Part shown: positions 44,631 through 56,519 of the stretch, piece after piece
Position numbering within the stretch: position 1 is the first letter of the stretch
Layout: each line of letters opens with the position of its first letter
NCBI GenBank assembly: GCA_021234155.1
Contig: JAJEKV010000090.1
Location: forward strand, 2,036,479 to 2,100,478
Direction: 5' to 3'
DNA from: Isoetes taiwanensis
Lineage: Eukaryota > Streptophyta > Lycopodiopsida > Isoetales > Isoetaceae
DNA length: 64,000 nucleotides
The notes under the pieces: model-generated
Database searches by the model: none
What the model was told of the DNA's origin: nothing
Seen by the model: only the letters and a program-made list of their open reading frames with translations
Made by a program: the position numbers and the translations under genes

Positions 44631-44997
44631 CACATAATGACCTGTAACAACCCGCGAGACATTAATTACATGCTTGGAAAACAAAGTGCAATAATTTCTG
44701 TCACTTTATATGTAACACAATATGCAGGCCTAAGAATTTATACCATTTTATTTGTATAATGTGATGTAACTTTCTGGATATGATTCTAAGTCTGGGTCCA
44801 GTGCATCTATTGAATCCCAGACTACTCCCCCATTCTTCAGTACTTAAACATCTTGCCTTTCCCAGGTTACTCCCTCATTCTTCAGTACTTAAGCCGCTGT
44901 CGTCTTTTTTGGTAAATGATATATTTGTTTTGTTCCATTTTTGCAGCTTTCACAAAGTACATATGTCACATTGCAAACTAGACAATAAGAGTAATTT

Positions 44998-45332
44998 GGA
45001 GAATTACCAATTTGACGAAACTTTCATTGGTAAGCCTTGCGCAATTATACATTGTCTTACTTTATTTAGTTTAAAGAAATATAGCTCAACCGTTCAAATT
45101 GTAATGTGTGCTTTGTCCAGAGGTGTTGCTATATTGAGATAATGGCTTGGACATTGAATGAACAAGAAACATTAATACAATTTTGGAATAGAAATAGAGT
45201 TGGATCAAACGTGCAAAGCATTTCGTAGATTCACATCCAAATTATGAATATTCTATTAGAGCAATCTTGGCTAAAGTTTCTAGACTTGAAGAAAATGGCT
45301 TACTTGATAACACTCTCGACATTGTTCAACAT
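44998..45332 (+). pseudogene. Copy B of the SANT-like family, left part
   Basis: The sequence matches the reverse complement of 28117-27810 closely, starting at GAATTACCAATTTGACG and including a GGTAAGCCTTGCGC donor, the MAWTL-x-EQETLIQFWNRNRV coding start and the LEENGLLDNTLDIVQ end. A frame-breaking deletion lies near 45205-45215 (GGATCAAACGTGC instead of the GGATCAAAGAAAGCACGTGC of copy A). It is cut at 45332 by the solo LTR. Confidence 0.9.
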
Positions 45333-46924
45333 TGTGACGTTCCACGCATTTATATGGTATACGTATAAATATCTTTGTTACGTCCACTTGATGAAAATCA
45401 CGCCATCATGGGATATTTTAACCTAGGGGATTGACCTAAAAGGGATTAATTTAGCTATGCTAAATTAATAAAGGGGTCACTAAAGGTTAATTACCTATAA
45501 TTAAGGAAGCATTATCTAATTAACTCAATTAAGTTAATTAAGTTAGGATAATTGATTAATTAGGAGGGTGCCACCTGGCCAAATTCGATTGGCCAGTAGG
45601 ATAATGCTAACTTGGGGCATCAAATTGGATTCCTATCCCATTTGGATCCCCAAATCGAACCAAGAGGAGGAGGCTGGCTTCAAGTTGCCTGAAGATGGAG
45701 ATGCCACATGATAATGGATCTAGCAGAAATTCGGGTTAGTGGATAGACTAGCTTGATATCTGTAGGGCTAGCGCCTCAGTCAGTCTTCTCTGGTTGTCTT
45801 TGTATAGGATTAACCCTTCTTTGATCCTTAGGATTATATTTCAATTATGGATTATGCTTTGTTATGTATGGATGGATGAATCTATGGTAGTATCTCTGTT
45901 AGCCTTAGTAAAGCGAGGGGATTAAAGGGGGTAGTGACCTCTGTGACCTATGTTGCTAGTATGCTCCTAGTAGTTTCCTTAGCTTCCAATTCTTGCGGCA
46001 CATTGCACAAGAGACCACCGGACGTGGATGCTATGGAATTGCTTTCGGCCCGAGAGAAGGACGCAAATGGTGAAGTGGGGGTGGGGTCTTGCACGAACAT
46101 AAAAGGCTCCCCGAGACTCCTCACGATTGGGCTAGGCCTCGATGGCGGGTCATGTAGAGGGGGCGGGTATGGGTCGACACTCCAAAGTGTGTCGAAGATG
46201 TGACCAGTATGGGGCATCCCTGTACTTTGATGATAAAGTTAGGGGAGTAGGTCGGCATGCAGGATCGGGGTCATGATGCGCGACGCGTATTCTCTAGCTC
46301 ACCCATGGAACCGGCTAGCGATTCGGAAGGGACACTTCCTGGACCACGCCTCATCGGACCCGGGGAGATGTAACTGGAGTAGACTTCGAAGGGGTGGTAC
46401 CTTGAGTCCGCGTATCCCAGGAAGGCTATAGTGATGCCATAGCATGATTCTGACTCATCCGCAAAGTGTGTGTATGTGAGGGGCGGATGGAGTGGACAAC
46501 CCTAGCCGATGTTCTATACCAGCCAACGCCATGCCAAGATTCTGTCTGCGGATCTCCTGAGACCTAGCCGTCAGTCGATCCCCATTGGAGTCTGAGCCGG
46601 GGTAGAACCTTGGGTTTGGGGTGTTTTCTCTAGTATTAAATGTATCTTCTCTGTGATCATCAGCGGATGGATGTGCCACCCTTCGTGGTGGTTATTTATT
46701 ATATGATTATGTTGTATGCTAACTTGTATTCACGCTTCCGCAACATAGGAGTCCCATCGAAGGTGTGGGCCGAATGACACCTCCGTATCCTTCACCCGGG
46801 CATCTTTTCATAGATGGTCCGAGTAAGACGGAGGGCCCTGCTCATGGCGAATTGGTTGCCGTGGGAGGGGAAAGTCCCTATATGTATACGTTCGGAGCGC
46901 CGTATATGTTCAGGGAGCATCACA
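45333..46924 (+). mobile_element. Solo LTR, family 1, with perfect 5-bp target duplication
   Basis: The block starts TGTGACGTTCC and ends GGAGCATCACA, 1592 bp, and is the reverse complement-oriented relative of the LTR at 311-1962. AACAT stands immediately before (45328-45332) and after (46925-46929). Copy A at 27794-27815 has the same flank sequence with a single AACAT, which proves the insertion point. No primer site or internal region is present, so the element was reduced to one LTR by recombination. Short ORFs inside are not genes. Confidence 0.95.
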
Positions 46925-47424
46925 AACATCCTCTTGTAGCATCACCAAATGGTATTCATGACGTGAATGTTGATATGAATGTTCACCAATGTGCTGAACA
47001 ACATGTTGTGGATGGAAATACACATAACAGGTATGCAATATTTAATACTTTTGCAGCTTTCAAGACCATGTAAACTTCATGGATGCTATACATGATTTCA
47101 CACACTTTGCAATGTTTAATACTTTTGCAGCTTGCAAGACCATGTAAACTTCATGGATGCTACTCATGATCAAAATGTTTGTCCAAGATCCATCAATAAT
47201 ATTGAGCTCAATATGAGTACAGAAGATGATATTGCATCAAGTTCTTGGAAGAGGAGAGCACGCGTTCAAAACATTCTTCACAATGTCATATTCAACTGCC
47301 CAAACGATCAATCACATCCATCAACGTTGTCAAGTACACGCAACATTTATGAATTTGCAAGTAATACTAGCACTATTGAAGTCCATTCTATACATAACAC
47401 GAATGATGGTAACCATCTCGATGC
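46925..47424 (+). pseudogene. Copy B of the SANT-like family, right part
   Basis: After the LTR, homology to copy A resumes at CATCCTCTTGTAGC and runs through HQCAEQHVVDGNTHNRYAIF, a local duplication of TTGCAGCTT-CAAGACCATG (47050-47150), and the NNIELNMSTEDDIASSSWKR module, to GGTAACCATCTCGATGC at 47424. Copy B then breaks off at the 94-bp repeat and lacks the second module present in copy A. A small change replaces the SKHSSQ part of the module with a frame-shifted stretch. Confidence 0.9.
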
Positions 47425-47515
47425 TGCCTAAGGGTTACCTATCTCATCTTCTTAGCCAAATATGCAAAAGTAGAAGTATAACGCTAGTTTTGTAAGACTT
47501 GGGTGATAAAGGCTG
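47425..47515. repeat. 94-bp repeat, right copy (pairs with 44317-44410)
   Basis: This is the second copy of the direct repeat described at 44317. It directly abuts the end of copy B. Confidence 0.85.
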
Positions 47516-48270
47516 TGCGCAGTTAGATTTTGGAAATTGTTTTCAATGGCTATGCAGTTGGTCATTTGGAAATGCCTGTCGCAACACATACCTAGACCAT
47601 CTAAGCATCGTGAACAATACAACTTTATTATTTTTGGTAGAAATCATAGGTTGTATGTCTACCTACTGTTCACATTTGTCCAACCTGGGCCACATGTCAT
47701 GAATTGTTGAAGGCCCAAACTATTATTTCGATTTTTGTCATTATCCAAATGTCTAGAGTCTACAACAAAATCCAACAGGGATATTCAAAATCAATTGTGC
47801 AAACGTAATCATCGAGTACGAAAACAACTAGACAATCAACACTCTGTCTATGAGCTTTCTGTCTGTTTTAATAATTGTAGAAATCTTTGCTTTTAAAGCA
47901 AAACTAGACACTTTTATATAAATGATTTACTTTTACGTGATTTTAAAAATTCAAATCCCATATGTTACTCATGTTATTCAACACTAAGTCGAACCCTACA
48001 CCTCAAAAGGACTTAACCAATCAACACAAACACATGCTAATAAATAATGTTCAAAATCTATATCTAAACATCAAAAAAAAAAGTTACGCATCACCCTTAA
48101 CAAAACAAAAAAAATACACATGAATTGTCAACACGGGATCAGAATAGAAAAACAACATCTTCGTGATATTGGCCACTTACCTCTTTGCCTTGCAAAAACA
48201 AAGACATATGCAACGAAATGATTCATCCATGTTCCTATACTACTTTCAAAATAATTAAATAATTTAAATA
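47516..48270. other. Intergenic, AT-rich, no gene
   Basis: No coding region, RNA gene or repeat was recognised. A short A-run occurs near 48075. Confidence 0.4.
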
Positions 48271-48490
48271 ATAGATAGATAGATAGTATTTTAACGTCAC
48301 ACCACTAGGCAACATCCAACTGGACATGTGACCACACTACATTGCTTTGTTGGAACCTGCCCCCAACCACTTAAAATTGCGTCTATGGGTTTTGACACCC
48401 AACAGTCCAAAGTGCGATTCTGGGCAGTCTCAAACTCGAGACCTATAGTTGCTAGACCTAGTGTATTACCACTAGACTAAACGACCAGAC
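48271..48490 (-). mobile_element. tRNA-derived SINE, copy 2
   Basis: The reverse complement matches the SINE at 5430-5655: box A-like TAGTCTAGTGG at 48469-48479, box B-like region at 48427-48443, the CAGAATCGCACT and CACATGTCCAGTTGGATG stretches, and a (TATC)n tail at 48271-48286. Several substitutions and one small deletion separate the copies. Confidence 0.88.
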
Positions 48491-49707
48491 GCATGAAGAT
48501 ACATTTATAAAGCTTTATTCATAATAGCATTTTGGGGGCAATCCACAGTGCTTTGCACCTTGTTTCCATAGTAGTCTTATTTCTAAAAATCACATATTCT
48601 ATCAAATGATATTTGGCTATCTATTGTTCTAAAAGAAAATCACTTTTCCACTATCAAAATAAGACATGTCTTATTAGGTTCGGAATAGATTTGGATTGTA
48701 AATGGAGTCTTATTTTATCCCCCCCCGTAAAATACCTAATCGAATTTATATAACGAATGGTTTTCCACTAGTATTTTAGTGGTGTCATATTTTATGACTA
48801 CCATTGGAAAAGCAAGTTTAAATTTGTGTCTCTCATTTTCAGCCCCGGAGTCACAAATGGTGTCATATATGATATATGACAATCATATTTTGCTACTAGT
48901 GTGGAAAAAGGGCCTAAACCTATCCTATACAATAATAATGTTATACAATAATAATGTTATATTGTGTGTCCGTTGTGCATCTCGCCCCCGGGGGGTTCAC
49001 TCATATATAAGGGGGGTATGCCATCTGCGTGCATGGGGTGGCGAAAAACCCCCCTGTATACGGATTTTTAAAAGTAAAATTTGACCCCTTCCGAATAAAA
49101 ATTACCTAGGCTAGTGCAAAATAAACCAGAAAAAGGACCCCCTGCCGATCGTATATGTACATAAATGGGTCGAAAAAACCCCCCTCCCATGCATGCACAT
49201 GGTTTATACGTAAAAAACGGTGAATCCCCCTTGATCTCGCCCTAGATCTGACAGTTCACAACCGTTGGCCATAGATTGGAGGGCCTGGGCTTTCACGAAA
49301 TGCTTGGCTATAAAGGAATGCATGGCTATCTCTCTTCCAAGGTTCCATGATCGAAAAACTGTGCACCCCCCTTGCTGACGTTGAGCCCATCATTCCGAAG
49401 TTGTGGCCAGAGGGTCTTTTTAGATGAAAGCCCATAGATCCCCTTGATCTGGATATAGGACTTAATTGGATGATGGGGATTTGAGACAAAAAGGGAAATG
49501 ATTTTGGTAACAGATCAGAAGAACAGGTGACCAGGAGAAGGGGTGATAATTCTGCTGATGAATTTTGGCAGACGCCCATGGCAGCATATTCAATGCATGA
49601 GGGTGTAAGTCTTTCTCACAGTTAGCACAATGTTTCTCGGTTCCTGATGCCTTGAATGCCCATAAGGTATGTCTAGTTCCTAATTCCAACCATCTTCAAT
49701 TCCTAAT

Positions 49708-49708
<1 letters not shown>
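48491..49708. other. Intergenic, no gene
   Basis: A composition change to C/G-runs (CCCCCGGGGGG, CCCCCC) occurs at 48985-49260. No coding region with family resemblance was seen. A direct repeat ACAATAATAATGTTAT lies at 48926-48960. Confidence 0.4.

Positions 49709-49740
<32 letters not shown>
49709..49740. repeat. 32-base T tract
   Basis: A pure T run. On the minus strand it would be a poly(A) tail of a retroposed sequence to its right, but no LINE or processed gene in the correct orientation was recognised there. Confidence 0.9.
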
Positions 49741-49745
<5 letters not shown>

Positions 49746-50129
49746 CAGGCGTGGCCAAGCATATGTACGTCTCTGAGTTTAGGGTAATTTTCAATGGAGC
49801 GAAAGTAATGAATCATGCATCCTGCATTGATGCTATACGCTATAGATTTTGAGTGCTGCAGAGGCATTCTTGGAAGCTGGCAGTAAACCCTATTCCATTT
49901 TCAGTTGTTTAAGGCTACTCTTTCAAAATCAGGCTGGACTTGCTCTTTTTGCAGGCCTGTAAAAGTCCTTATTATAATGCAAGATGTCTTTACTAGATCA
50001 AGTGTCCAAGAGAGCTACCTTTTTGGCCATCATAAATGGTTAACAGGACATCATGACCTACACTATTGTCAAAGAGAGCAGAATCTGTATTGGAGGCTGT
50101 CATAAGAATAGTGATCCACGAAAGTGAAT

Positions 50130-50560
50130 TATTCAAACAGTTCATGAAGTGCAAGCATTTCTTGAAGGGACAAAAGCCGGGTACATTGCGGAACACCAAC
50201 AACAAATGTTATATCTCCTGAACTGTCACTCCAAGACATTCTGGCTAAGGGTATTGAAGAAGCCTATGCAACCTAAGGGGAACATCACGTCAGAACAATG
50301 GGTACAATACTTCCAGCATCTGTATGATCCTCTTGGAGTTCCAACAGCAGTAACCCCCTAGATGGACCCAACATTGGTCATTACAGGCAGATGTCAAGTT
50401 TACAGCACTTCGCCAATGGCAAGGTGTCAGATTTAGATGTGTGCAAACAGAGCATCTCAAATCGGCCGAGTCTCTGATAGTGCCCATCCTAATAGCATTC
50501 TTCAATAAGGTATTGCAAGAGGGCTTTCCATACTACACAAATTCCCTGAGACAATAATCA
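50130..50560 (+). pseudogene. LINE ORF2 fragment (between endonuclease and RT)
   Basis: One frame gives CHSKTFWLRVLKKPMQPKGN and ITSEQWVQYFQHLYDP; the next gives TEHLKSAESLIVPILIAFFNK and VLQEGFPYY. This order (FW-x-x-V, W-x-x-YF-x-x-LY, then FN-x-VL-x-GFP) is that of the segment before RT motif 1 in LINE ORF2 proteins. Frame changes are needed at about 50360. It may belong to the same lineage as the minus-strand RT at 17485-18395, but they do not overlap so this cannot be tested here. Confidence 0.5.
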
Positions 50561-50767
50561 TAGATTAAAAATTTTGAAAAATCCTTCTCTATTATTACCA
50601 TTCAAGAAATATCTGATTTTTCTCAACCACGATCCAATAGCATTACCTATAAGAGATCACCTTCCACCCCCTCCCCCCTCCCCCCAATGCAGAGAAGCAT
50701 CCTGCATTGGGAAGTGCATCATTTATATATGTGTTGTAATTCCTGACTAGTTTGTAGAGATGGATTT

Positions 50768-51188
50768 TGTGACGTTCCCCACTAAATATACGACGCCCGG
50801 TCGTACATCTTGCGGGAAATCCCTCATCCAGCCCTTCGGCCACATGTGCCCTCCGTCTATCCTGCACCCAAGGTATCCCTAGTGCGGGAAGGGGACACGA
50901 AGGTGTCTTGCACGCCCTTCTCCTATGGGCTCCTATAACAACGGAAACATAACATAATGTCAGCACTAACAATAACAATACGTCCAACTACCTCGAAGGG
51001 TAGCACATCCATACATCCATAGATACATCAAAGATGTCAACATCAACATACCATAAAACATGAGAGCTCCTGTCCAGGCTCAGACTCATATGGGAAGTAG
51101 ACTGACGACTGGGCCTCAAGATAGAGCAGATCGAGATATAACAATGGCGGGGCTGGCTATAGACAATGGCTAGGGTTGACCACTCCAC
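50768..51188 (-). mobile_element. Partial LTR, family 1, minus orientation, with its 3' terminus
   Basis: The block begins TGTGACGTTCCCC (the same terminus as 311) and follows the LTR to GGTTGACCACTCCA, where it stops. No primer binding site stands next to the terminus, so this end is not joined to an internal region. It is truncated, about a quarter of the full LTR. Confidence 0.85.
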
Positions 51189-52640
51189 AACATCCCCAAC
51201 ATTTGGTTCATGGCTGAAAACAACAGAAAAAATAAAATACGAGTTGTTTTTTTGAAGATTTGAAAAAAACCTACATGTAGTTATACGGAGGTGTGGTTTT
51301 CCAAGGATTATGTTGTAGTTTTTGTTAAGAAGCCGTAGTTTTTTTTTTTTAAGAATGTATGGTTTCTTAAGGAGGTGTAGTTTCTTTTTTAAGGATGTGT
51401 TATTTACTCAAGCGGTGTGGTTTTTTGAAGGGATGTATTTTTTTTTAAGGTGGTGTTTTTTAAGGTAGTGTTTTTTTGAGGTGTGGTTTTTTTATGGTTT
51501 TCTAAGAATCCATGTATGACCAAGTTGTCCACATGCCATTATTGCCACAAAATGGCAGCATACAAGAGCTGTATGCATGCTTGACACACTTCACTACCAT
51601 TTGACTTCATACATGTGTGTGTGAGCTTGTAGAGCTTAAAACTTGGACATTCATCACTTAGCAACTTGTAGAAGACACATTGATATGAAGAACCAAAGAT
51701 GGACACTATTTTAGCATCATATAGGCATTTCTTGAAGGACATTTGATCATCTAAGTATCTTGAACACGAAGTCAAAGTTAAAATTTGGAAGACCACTCGA
51801 AAATCAATGGTACTTTGCATGATTCAAGTCTTTGCCATGATGTTACATCTTAAGGCATGATTTGCTATTTTCCAAGGCTTTACTACCATTATTCCACCAA
51901 AAAAATCATCTCTTATACATCATTTTCTCCCCTTTCATACACCATTGCCATTTGTCAAGACTCAAGGTTAGCAAGTCCGCTTTTCCTAGTCAAAAGTACA
52001 CCATTCATCCACCACATATAAAATTGCTAAAATTCCATCCGATCTAGCCATTTTTAAAGTCCAAACCCATATTCTCTCTCCAAGAAAACAAAGATAGAGA
52101 GAGAAAGTACACCTTTGACATGACATTCCTATAAAAGGCAAAAAGTTGGCCTAGAAATCTCAAAATCCAAGCACCATTGTGCATACATGTGAAAGGTTCC
52201 ATTATATCGCCCCCACATCATCACCATGCCACAAAACGTTTTTGACTAGGAGAAACTTTGTTTGCTAATTTTCTTGCCACATCACCAGTCTCACATTGCT
52301 GTGTCACCCTTTGCTTGCCAAGTCATCATCTTTGTTGCCAAATCACCCATCCCTAGCCATTCTTGCCCTAAAAACGAAAAAAACTTATAATCCAAATTTT
52401 CTTATTCCAAAATGTAATGGGCTTTGAAAAATTTGGATTTGGCCAAATTTAGATCCCCAAAGTCGATTTCTTGGGTGCCTGTTAAAATAGAAAATGACAA
52501 AACTAGCATATCTAACTCCAGGCCTGCCTACACCTAATTTCCTCTTATCTCTCTCCGCCACAACTCATTTTAGAAAAAAACATTCAAGAAACATTGTCAA
52601 AAAACTCAAAAATCATATGTTCTAAGTCATTGTTGCAATG
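51189..52640. other. Intergenic, with a T/G-rich degenerate repeat at about 51280-51510
   Basis: At 51280-51510 the words GGTGTGGTTTTTT, GGTGTAGTTTCTTTTTTAAGG and GGATGTATTTTTTTT recur in a diverged array. The rest is AT-rich without a gene. Confidence 0.5.
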
Positions 52641-54861
52641 TGTTCCTGTGAACCGTCCTCCGTACTCAACCCCTGGACTATCCCATCCTGCACAGCCTTA
52701 GCAAATAACTGTGAGAGGACCTCAGCTACTACTGTGAACAAAAGTGGAGCTAATGGGCATCATTGGCGAACACCCCGCCCAACCGAAAAAACAGTGAAGG
52801 GTTCCCCCTGAAACAACATGGTAGACCGTGCCGAGATATGGAGCTTCATAACATCCCTGGTGAACTGCTGACCAAAGCCCAATGCTAAGAGACTTTTTTC
52901 CAAGAATTCCCAATCCACACTATCATATGCTTTGGCAAAATCTAATTTAAGATAGACTATACGCATACCTTTCAATCTGGCCCAATATATACCCTCATAA
53001 GCAGCAGCAACATTGTCTAAAATGCTCCTCCTTGGTAAGAATCCAGATTGAGTAGGAGAGATTGATATAGACAGTTCACAGGAAATTTGTAATCAGTATG
53101 CTGATGACACGTTTCTCTTTCTTGTTGCTGATGCAGACAATCTTCAGAATGCAAAGCTTCTTCTTGATACCTTCTTTAGCATCTGGAGTTCTTGTTGGTT
53201 GGCCAAAGTGTTCTGCATTATGGATGCTTGATGGGGTTGTGCCCCCTTGTGTTGCTCATTTTCCTTGGAAGGTGCTTCCTCATGGGAAGGCTACTAAACT
53301 TCTCGGTATTCCTGTGGGCGTTCATATTTCTACCTCTGATGCTTGGGATATTATCATAGAAGGATTGCGAAAGCATTTGTTTTGGTGGAATACTGCTAAG
53401 CTCTCTCTGCCAGTGCGAATAACTGTTGCTAAGCATGTTTTAAGTAATTTCCACGTCTATATGGCCTCTGCCCTTCTGGCTTCCCAGTCAAAATTCCAGG
53501 TGATTGTTCCCATTGTCCGTAATTTTATTTGGGGTGGGAATGAGGAGCATGCTGTGGTCAAGATTGCATGGTCCGAATGCACTAGGCCAAAATTTGCAGG
53601 TGGTTTGGGTATGAGAGACTTCCATCTACAGAGTAAGATTCTGATTTTTAAGTCCATTTGGAGGATCCTTAGGGATATGATTGACTCACCGGAAGTGCGG
53701 TTGGTGAAGCAGTCACTTGGTCATTGTGTTCCTTTTGGGAAAGCTTCGTTACAGCCTCTTCTTCCTTGGAGTCTCTTTTATCAGCTATGCCCTTTTCCTA
53801 ATGCCTCCCCTTTTTTGAAAGGCTTGCTGGCGTCTTGGGAGACAGTACGAACCTTATTTCATATTGTTCTTGTTGCATGTCATCAGTTGAGTGCCCCTTG
53901 TTGGTGGATACCTGTGGAAAATAATCTCCCACTTTGTGCCTCAGTTCATCCATTAACTCAACGGTGCTGGAGGTTAGCAGGGATCTTAACTATTGCAGCT
54001 TGGTATGATTCTGGCCAGTTAGCGACTTGGCAACTCTTTCAAACAAAATTCTTATTGTCTCGATGGGATAGACCTATTTGGCAAAAGGTTGCTAGTACTT
54101 TGCCATTGGCTGCTCCAGAGGCTATCGAAGGGTGCATGTGGGTTTCCCACCAAAGTGTTCACGAGCATAGGCACTTCCGCCATCCACTAAGTGGTCCCTT
54201 CAGCTCTCACCTCCTAGTTGGAGACATATGTGGACTTGGGCTTGGGATAAACTACTCCATCCTAAGGTGGTTGTGCTTTGGTGGCAGATTCTTCACAGAT
54301 GCCCTCGGGTGAATGTGCTTGTCCACAGATTTGATCCTAGAGTGTCAGTACTCTACCCACTGTGCAAGCAAAGGGATGAGACCATTGAGCATTGTTTCTT
54401 TTTATGTGATCATCTCCAGCCTGTTTGGTCTTGGCTGCTCTCTCTTTTTCATGTGAGATTGACAAGTCAGCAAGTGCTTCTGGCTATTTATCCGGATACT
54501 TGGAATAAGGTGCGGAGTCAAGCATTTCATTTGGCATCAGGATGGTTGCTGTGATCTATCTAGAAGCGCAGAAGATTGTGTATCTTTCAGGGTTTGGATA
54601 TTCCCCCTTCAGTAGTCCTCCAGGATGCACAAGCTAGAATCGCTAAGGCCTACCAGTGTTCTTCGCTTGCTCCTGCCAAGCGACAGTTGATATTTGAGTC
54701 CTATTTGAGTGTGTCGTCTTATGCATAGGCTGGTGGTTCTATTCAGTGGATCATGATTATCCTTTGAAATTTTATTCCCGCCTCTGCATTTGTATCTGGC
54801 TTTTGGCTTGGTGTTTCAATAAAGTTTGTCATTCTTCAAAAAAAAAAAAAAAAAAAAAAAA
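52641..54861 (+). mobile_element. L1-like LINE insertion with 5' inversion (twin priming) and poly(A) tail
   Basis: The right part (about 53074-54861) is in plus orientation: YADD at 53097-53108, KLLGIPVGVHIS, WGGNEEHAVVKIAW, GGLGMRDF, then the RT zinc finger near 54330-54430, AATAAA at 54818 and a 24-base A tail at 54838-54861. The left part (52641-53073) is in minus orientation and encodes the upstream part of the same RT: SPTQSGFLPRRSILDNV, YLKLDFAKAYDSVDWEFL, GVRQ, up to the residues that should precede the YADD. Joined head to head, the two halves make one RT without gap or much overlap. GTTCACAGGAA is present at both break ends (52643-52654, as complement, and 53074-53084). Frame changes exist but the tail is long, so the insertion is moderately young. 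No clean target duplication was identified. Confidence 0.9.
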
Positions 54862-55424
54862 TGTTATGTGAGTTTGTCAGCCGAAAACCGATTTTTGAGG
54901 TCACATTTGCATATTTCTTGTTGAGAGATCCTGATGCATTATGCTTACAAGGGTATCAGAGATAGCTCTAGGTGTCAGAATTGAAAAAATAGCTCATTTG
55001 CTCATTCTGCAAAAATCTGAATTCTGTCAGGAACAATGACTTTATTTTGACTTGGTCAAATTATCAAAATTGAATGAGTTCTGCATATGTTTTGGGGCTA
55101 GACTTTTGGTCATATATTCTTTGCATTTTAGAGCACCTGCTTGAATTGAAATGGCATCCAAATTCGAGATTGTTTGTGCATGGCATAAGTTTTACTGAGA
55201 GTGCCTTTTCTTGGTTTTGGGAAATCACTTGAAACTTGAGTTCTTTGCATTATTTTGAAAAGTTTCTTGCATAGTGTGGTTGTCTTAAGCAATCTGGAGG
55301 TTCTAAACCACTGAGGTTGAAGGTTTGGCAGGAACACCTTCAACAGCCATATGCTCGTCCTTGACATGCAACAGGTTGTACCACATATATATGTCACCAC
55401 AACCTCATGACATGTACACATAGC
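54862..55424. other. Intergenic, no gene
   Basis: No feature was recognised. Frames on both strands are short and without family resemblance. Confidence 0.4.
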
Positions 55425-55640
55425 CTTTCATGGCGCATACTGGTTTTCTAGACTTCTTTTCACTGACAAGTATGTTCGAGTTGAGGTCCTTTGGCGCTTC
55501 TTGGCCAAGGGTTGCTCTTCTGCCCACAGAACTTGGTCCCTAGGGTAATGTCGACATCTTGAGTCCGTTGGCAGAGATGATTCGCAATTCCGAGGTGGAT
55601 AAGTCACCCGTCCCTCACATTTTGACTTGCATTGAAAGAC
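55425..55640. repeat. Diverged unit of the palindrome family found at 56520-58075
   Basis: The stretch with CTTGGTCCCTAGGGTAATGTCGAC, GAGTCCGTTGGCAGAG and CACCCGTCCC is related to 56820-56910 in the same orientation. Substitutions are many, so this is an older copy. Confidence 0.6.
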
Positions 55641-56260
55641 TCCAGCTTGGCGCCAACATGCCAAGTGGCTCCAACATTCCAATTCAAGCATTAATAGCCT
55701 AAAAATGCCATTTCTAATGAAATATTTTTTAATGGTTTAATTGATTTCATGTGTTATTTTTTATTGATTTTATGCCCCTAGGATCTACCATTTGGCTCCA
55801 CACATGCCATGTGGGCTCCAGCATGCCAAGGTGGCTCAAACATGCCAAGGCGGCCCAAACTTACCATGTGGGCTCCAACATGCCACCTAGGCTTTAACAT
55901 GCCAAGGTGGCTCAACCATGCCACATGGGCTCCAACATGCCAAGGTGGCTCCAACATTCCAATTCAAACATTGATGGCCTAAAAATATATTTTTCAATGA
56001 TCTAATTGATTTTATATGTTATTTTTTATGGTTCAAATGTTGTACAACTAGGATCCACCATCACGTGGGCTCAATCATGCCACATGGGCTCCAACATGCC
56101 ACATGGGCTCTAACATGCCAAGGTGGCTCAAACATGCCACGTGGGCTCCAACATGCCAAGGTGGCTCAAACATGTCATTTGGGCTTCAACATGCCACCTA
56201 AGCTCCAACATGCCAATGTGGCTCAACCATGCCACCTAGGCTCCAACATGCTGCCTAGTG
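55640..56260. repeat. Minisatellite of about 17-18 bp units: GGCTCCAACATGCCAA / -CACGT
   Basis: Units of the type TGGCTCCAACATGCCA follow each other at 55640-55690, 55795-55970 and 56050-56250, separated by an interspersed AT-rich segment of about 80 bp that itself occurs twice (near 55700 and 55980, TTAATTGATTT-ATGTTATTTTTTAT). Stop-free stretches result from the unit, not from a gene. Confidence 0.9.
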
Positions 56261-56300
56261 GCGTGACGATAAAATATACCCTCCCTCCCTCCCTCCAAGT
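56248..56300 (+). mobile_element. SINE tail fragment
   Basis: CATGCTGCCTAGTGGCGTGACGATAAAATA followed by (CCCT)n matches the 3' end of the SINE at 5610-5655, except that the simple tail is (CCCT)n in place of (TATC)n. Only the last 50 bases are present. Confidence 0.75.
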
Positions 56301-56519
56301 CAAACAAGGCCAGGAATTCGCACGGCTACCTCATCAGAGGGGACAGGCCAAGCCCTAGGAAATGGACCCCAAAAATGTTCCCGAGTCAGCCTTTCTTGGC
56401 AAAGATGCCTTCGAAGCCGTATGCTAATGCCCCTCCCCCCTCTCCCGAGCTCGGTTTCCCTATCCCATCATGTTGAATCCTCTGTTCCAAGACCCTGCTT
56501 CAAGCGGGTTCAAAAAAAT

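Noticed and set aside
45934-46700. ORFs of 74-89 residues on both strands
   Set aside because: They are inside the solo LTR and not conserved in the other LTR copies.
49709-49740. Poly(T) tract as evidence of a processed pseudogene
   Set aside because: No coding sequence in minus orientation with family resemblance lies to its right, so a simple homopolymer is an equal explanation.
53218-53657. Minus-strand ORFs of 66-72 residues in the LINE
   Set aside because: They are shadows of the plus-strand LINE ORF2 frame.
56065-56358. 97-residue ORF with GLQHA-type repeats
   Set aside because: It is an open frame through the GGCTCCAACATGCC minisatellite.
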